Source of the DNA: an uncultured Desulfobacterales bacterium
Lineage (GTDB): Bacteria > Desulfobacterota > Desulfobacteria > Desulfobacterales > JAFDCJ01
Direction: 5' to 3'
NCBI GenBank assembly: GCA_945787595.1
Contig: CALZJV010000561.1
Span: 1 to 7,317, forward strand
Length of the DNA stretch: 7,317 nucleotides
Shown here: positions 6,313 to 7,317 of the stretch, in pieces
How the letters are laid out: the number at the start of each line of letters is the position of its first letter
Position numbering within the stretch: position 1 is the first letter of the stretch
Notes under the pieces: generated by a model
Database searches by the model: none
Told to the model about the DNA's origin: nothing
The model's input: the letters and a program-made list of their open reading frames with translations, nothing else
Program-made: the position numbers and the translations under genes

Positions 6313-6975
6313 GGGTGCCATAGATATGAGTCGCCTTTTGGCCAACTGGGCCAACAGCCAGCCCTTGGCTTTCTGGGCCTCTTCCAGAAAATAGTCTACC
6401 TTTCCGATAAAGTACCGATGCATAAAAAAAGAAGGAATAGCGACGATCAGGCCGGCAGCTGTTGTTATCAGGGCCAGGCCGATCCCTTTGGCTAGCACAG
6501 ATGGATCCGGAACCGATTGACCGATGCCGATTGTAAAAAAGACCTTGATCATCCCCAGGATGGTTCCCAACAATCCCAGGAGCGGTGTTCCTCTGGCCAG
6601 CGTATCCAGGGCGTTTAAATGTTTTTCCAGAGCGGGCAAAACCGAAACCTGCAACTCTTCATCGATGACCCGCCGGGTCACATCGATCTCATCTTCAACC
6701 GGTTGGGTCATATCCGGCTCCTTCTGTAATTCCTGCAAAGCGACCCGAAATACATTAGAAATAATCCCGCCGGATTCCTCACACAGTAATCGGCCCTCAC
6801 TGACCTTATTTCCGATGATCAAAGGTTCTAGTTTTTCCCTGAGCTTGTTGATATTGCCTTTGGCTTTTTTGAAATGTATCACCCGTTCTACAATGATCCC
6901 CAAAGAGAAAACCGAGCACAAAGATATGGGAATCATCAAAAGTCCGCCTTTTATGATTAAATCAAATATAGACAT
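6310..6975 (-). CDS. MotA/TolQ/ExbB family proton-channel protein
   Basis: This is the proton-conducting subunit of a TolQ/ExbB-type inner-membrane motor, predicted at 221 aa. Seen: a first membrane segment at about residues 8-30 ending in the typical Glu-Arg pair (E30, R31); a cytoplasmic domain at about 31-125; a second segment at about 128-150 with the family signature PLLGLLGTILGMI (131-143, T138 in the position of the channel threonine); and a third at about 160-185 with ALITTAAGL (T171/T172). The frame is open further upstream to 7050, but I chose the ATG at 6975: AAAGGAAA lies about 10 bases before it, and the first 25 residues of the longer version look unlike the family. It is the first gene of the cluster and is followed by an ExbD/TolR gene 195 bases on. 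Sequence alone does not decide between ExbB, TolQ and AglR-like subtypes; no symbol is given for that reason. Confidence 0.93.
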   Translation of the reverse strand: MSIFDLIIKGGLLMIPISLCSVFSLGIIVERVIHFKKAKGNINKLREKLEPLIIGNKVSEGRLLCEESGGIISNVFRVALQELQKEPDMTQPVEDEIDVTRRVIDEELQVSVLPALEKHLNALDTLARGTPLLGLLGTILGMIKVFFTIGIGQSVPDPSVLAKGIGLALITTAAGLIVAIPSFFMHRYFIGKVDYFLEEAQKAKGWLLAQLAKRRLISMAP

Positions 6976-6985
6976 TCCGATACAG

Positions 6986-6993
6986 TTTCCTTT
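6986..6993 (-). promoter_or_regulatory. Ribosome binding site deciding the ExbB-type start
   Basis: AAAGGAAA on the minus strand lies about 10 bases before the ATG at 6975. It favours this start over the upstream in-frame codon near 7050. Confidence 0.6.
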
Positions 6994-7068
6994 CTTTTGA
7001 GACGACTTTCGCACCAGCTGATATTTGGAAGGTTTAAACCAGCTTTGCACAAAACAGGGTGACGGGTG

Positions 7069-7074
7069 ATTATA
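7069..7074 (-). promoter_or_regulatory. Candidate -10 box for the cluster promoter
   Basis: The minus strand reads TATAAT, a perfect sigma-70 -10 match, 94 bases before the first ATG of the ExbB-type gene. The region where a -35 would sit reads TCTGAA/CTGAAC, a poor match, so activity may need an activator or the box may be chance. Confidence 0.35.
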
Positions 7075-7247
7075 AAAGAAATCTGCAATGGTTCAGATCC
7101 TTTGATTTTAGGGAGCAAATCGCATTTCGGCGACATAGACAAAATAGAGGATCGACAACGATTCGAGCGAACGTAAACCCTAATGCTGCAAAAATCGAGG
7201 ATGCTGCAGCTTCCCCGGCGACGGGATTTTCGCTTCGTTACAACAAG

Positions 7248-7296
7248 GCGTCCAAGGGTGAAGCTGTAGTAGGCTACCGCAATCCCTTGGCAACGC
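7248..7296. repeat. Foldable intergenic element upstream of the cluster
   Basis: GCGT-CCAAGGG (7248-7258) pairs with CCCTTGG-CA-ACGC (7284-7296) through 11 base pairs with a two-base bulge; the enclosed loop holds a second hairpin GTAG-TAGG-CTAC (7266-7277). Together they form a stem with a nested stem. It sits about 270 bases upstream of the ExbB-type start. It may be a decayed intergenic repeat, a structured leader or the end of an RNA reaching beyond the window. Confidence 0.4.
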
Positions 7297-7317
7297 AGAA
7301 GATGCAGTATCATCGGC

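Noticed and set aside
6524..7000. 158-residue open frame on the plus strand
   Set aside because: Lies antisense to the ExbB-type gene; the sequence is a Ser/Pro-rich shadow without family features.
7241..7300. Integron attC site
   Set aside because: It has a folded stem, but the conserved RYYYAAC and GTTRRRY ends do not fit and no integrase or cassette is seen.
6957..7313. 118-residue open frame on the minus strand overlapping the start of the ExbB-type gene
   Set aside because: Cys/Arg/Ser-rich with no recognisable domain, no ribosome site, and it overlaps the start of a well supported gene in another frame; the DNA shows foldable noncoding structure instead.

Overview
The window reads as a chromosomal segment from a Gram-negative bacterium with a diderm envelope. 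My best guess is Desulfobacterota (formerly Deltaproteobacteria). The support is indirect: the mix of a TolQ/ExbB motor with FHA, GYF-like, PEGA and large TPR proteins, and the intergenic heptamer and palindrome repeats, which resemble ones I remember from that group. No rRNA, tRNA, CRISPR, transposase or phage gene is visible.

All supported genes lie on the minus strand, so the cluster reads from right to left. A noncoding leader (about 6976-7317) carries a foldable element and a TATAAT-like box. It is followed by a MotA/TolQ/ExbB proton-channel protein (6310-6975), an ExbD/TolR protein with an extra cytoplasmic GYF-like domain (5494-6114), an exported TPR protein (4187-5458) whose reading frame breaks and resumes in another frame (3583-4260), a TonB-like anchor with a proline-rich linker and a C-terminal PEGA domain (1960-3135), and a membrane protein with a cytoplasmic FHA domain and a periplasmic lytic transglycosylase domain (426-1916). 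Positions 1-425 hold no convincing gene.

The 447-base gap between the TPR gene and the PEGA gene (3136-3582) is a mosaic of four small DNA structures: a degenerate heptamer array, an imperfect long palindrome, a 14-base perfect palindrome and a four-unit TTG-heptamer run.

Functional reading (inference): ExbB and ExbD form a proton-driven stator. The TonB-like PEGA protein could carry its motion across the periplasm. The TPR protein would scaffold, and the transglycosylase would cut peptidoglycan under control of a phosphothreonine-reading FHA domain. Cytoplasmic FHA and GYF domains next to a TolQ/TolR motor, TPR proteins and TonB-like proteins recall the Myxococcus Agl-Glt gliding and Nfs spore-coat machines. 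Here the domains are attached to different partners (GYF on ExbD, FHA on a transglycosylase), which makes this a candidate for an undescribed envelope machine.
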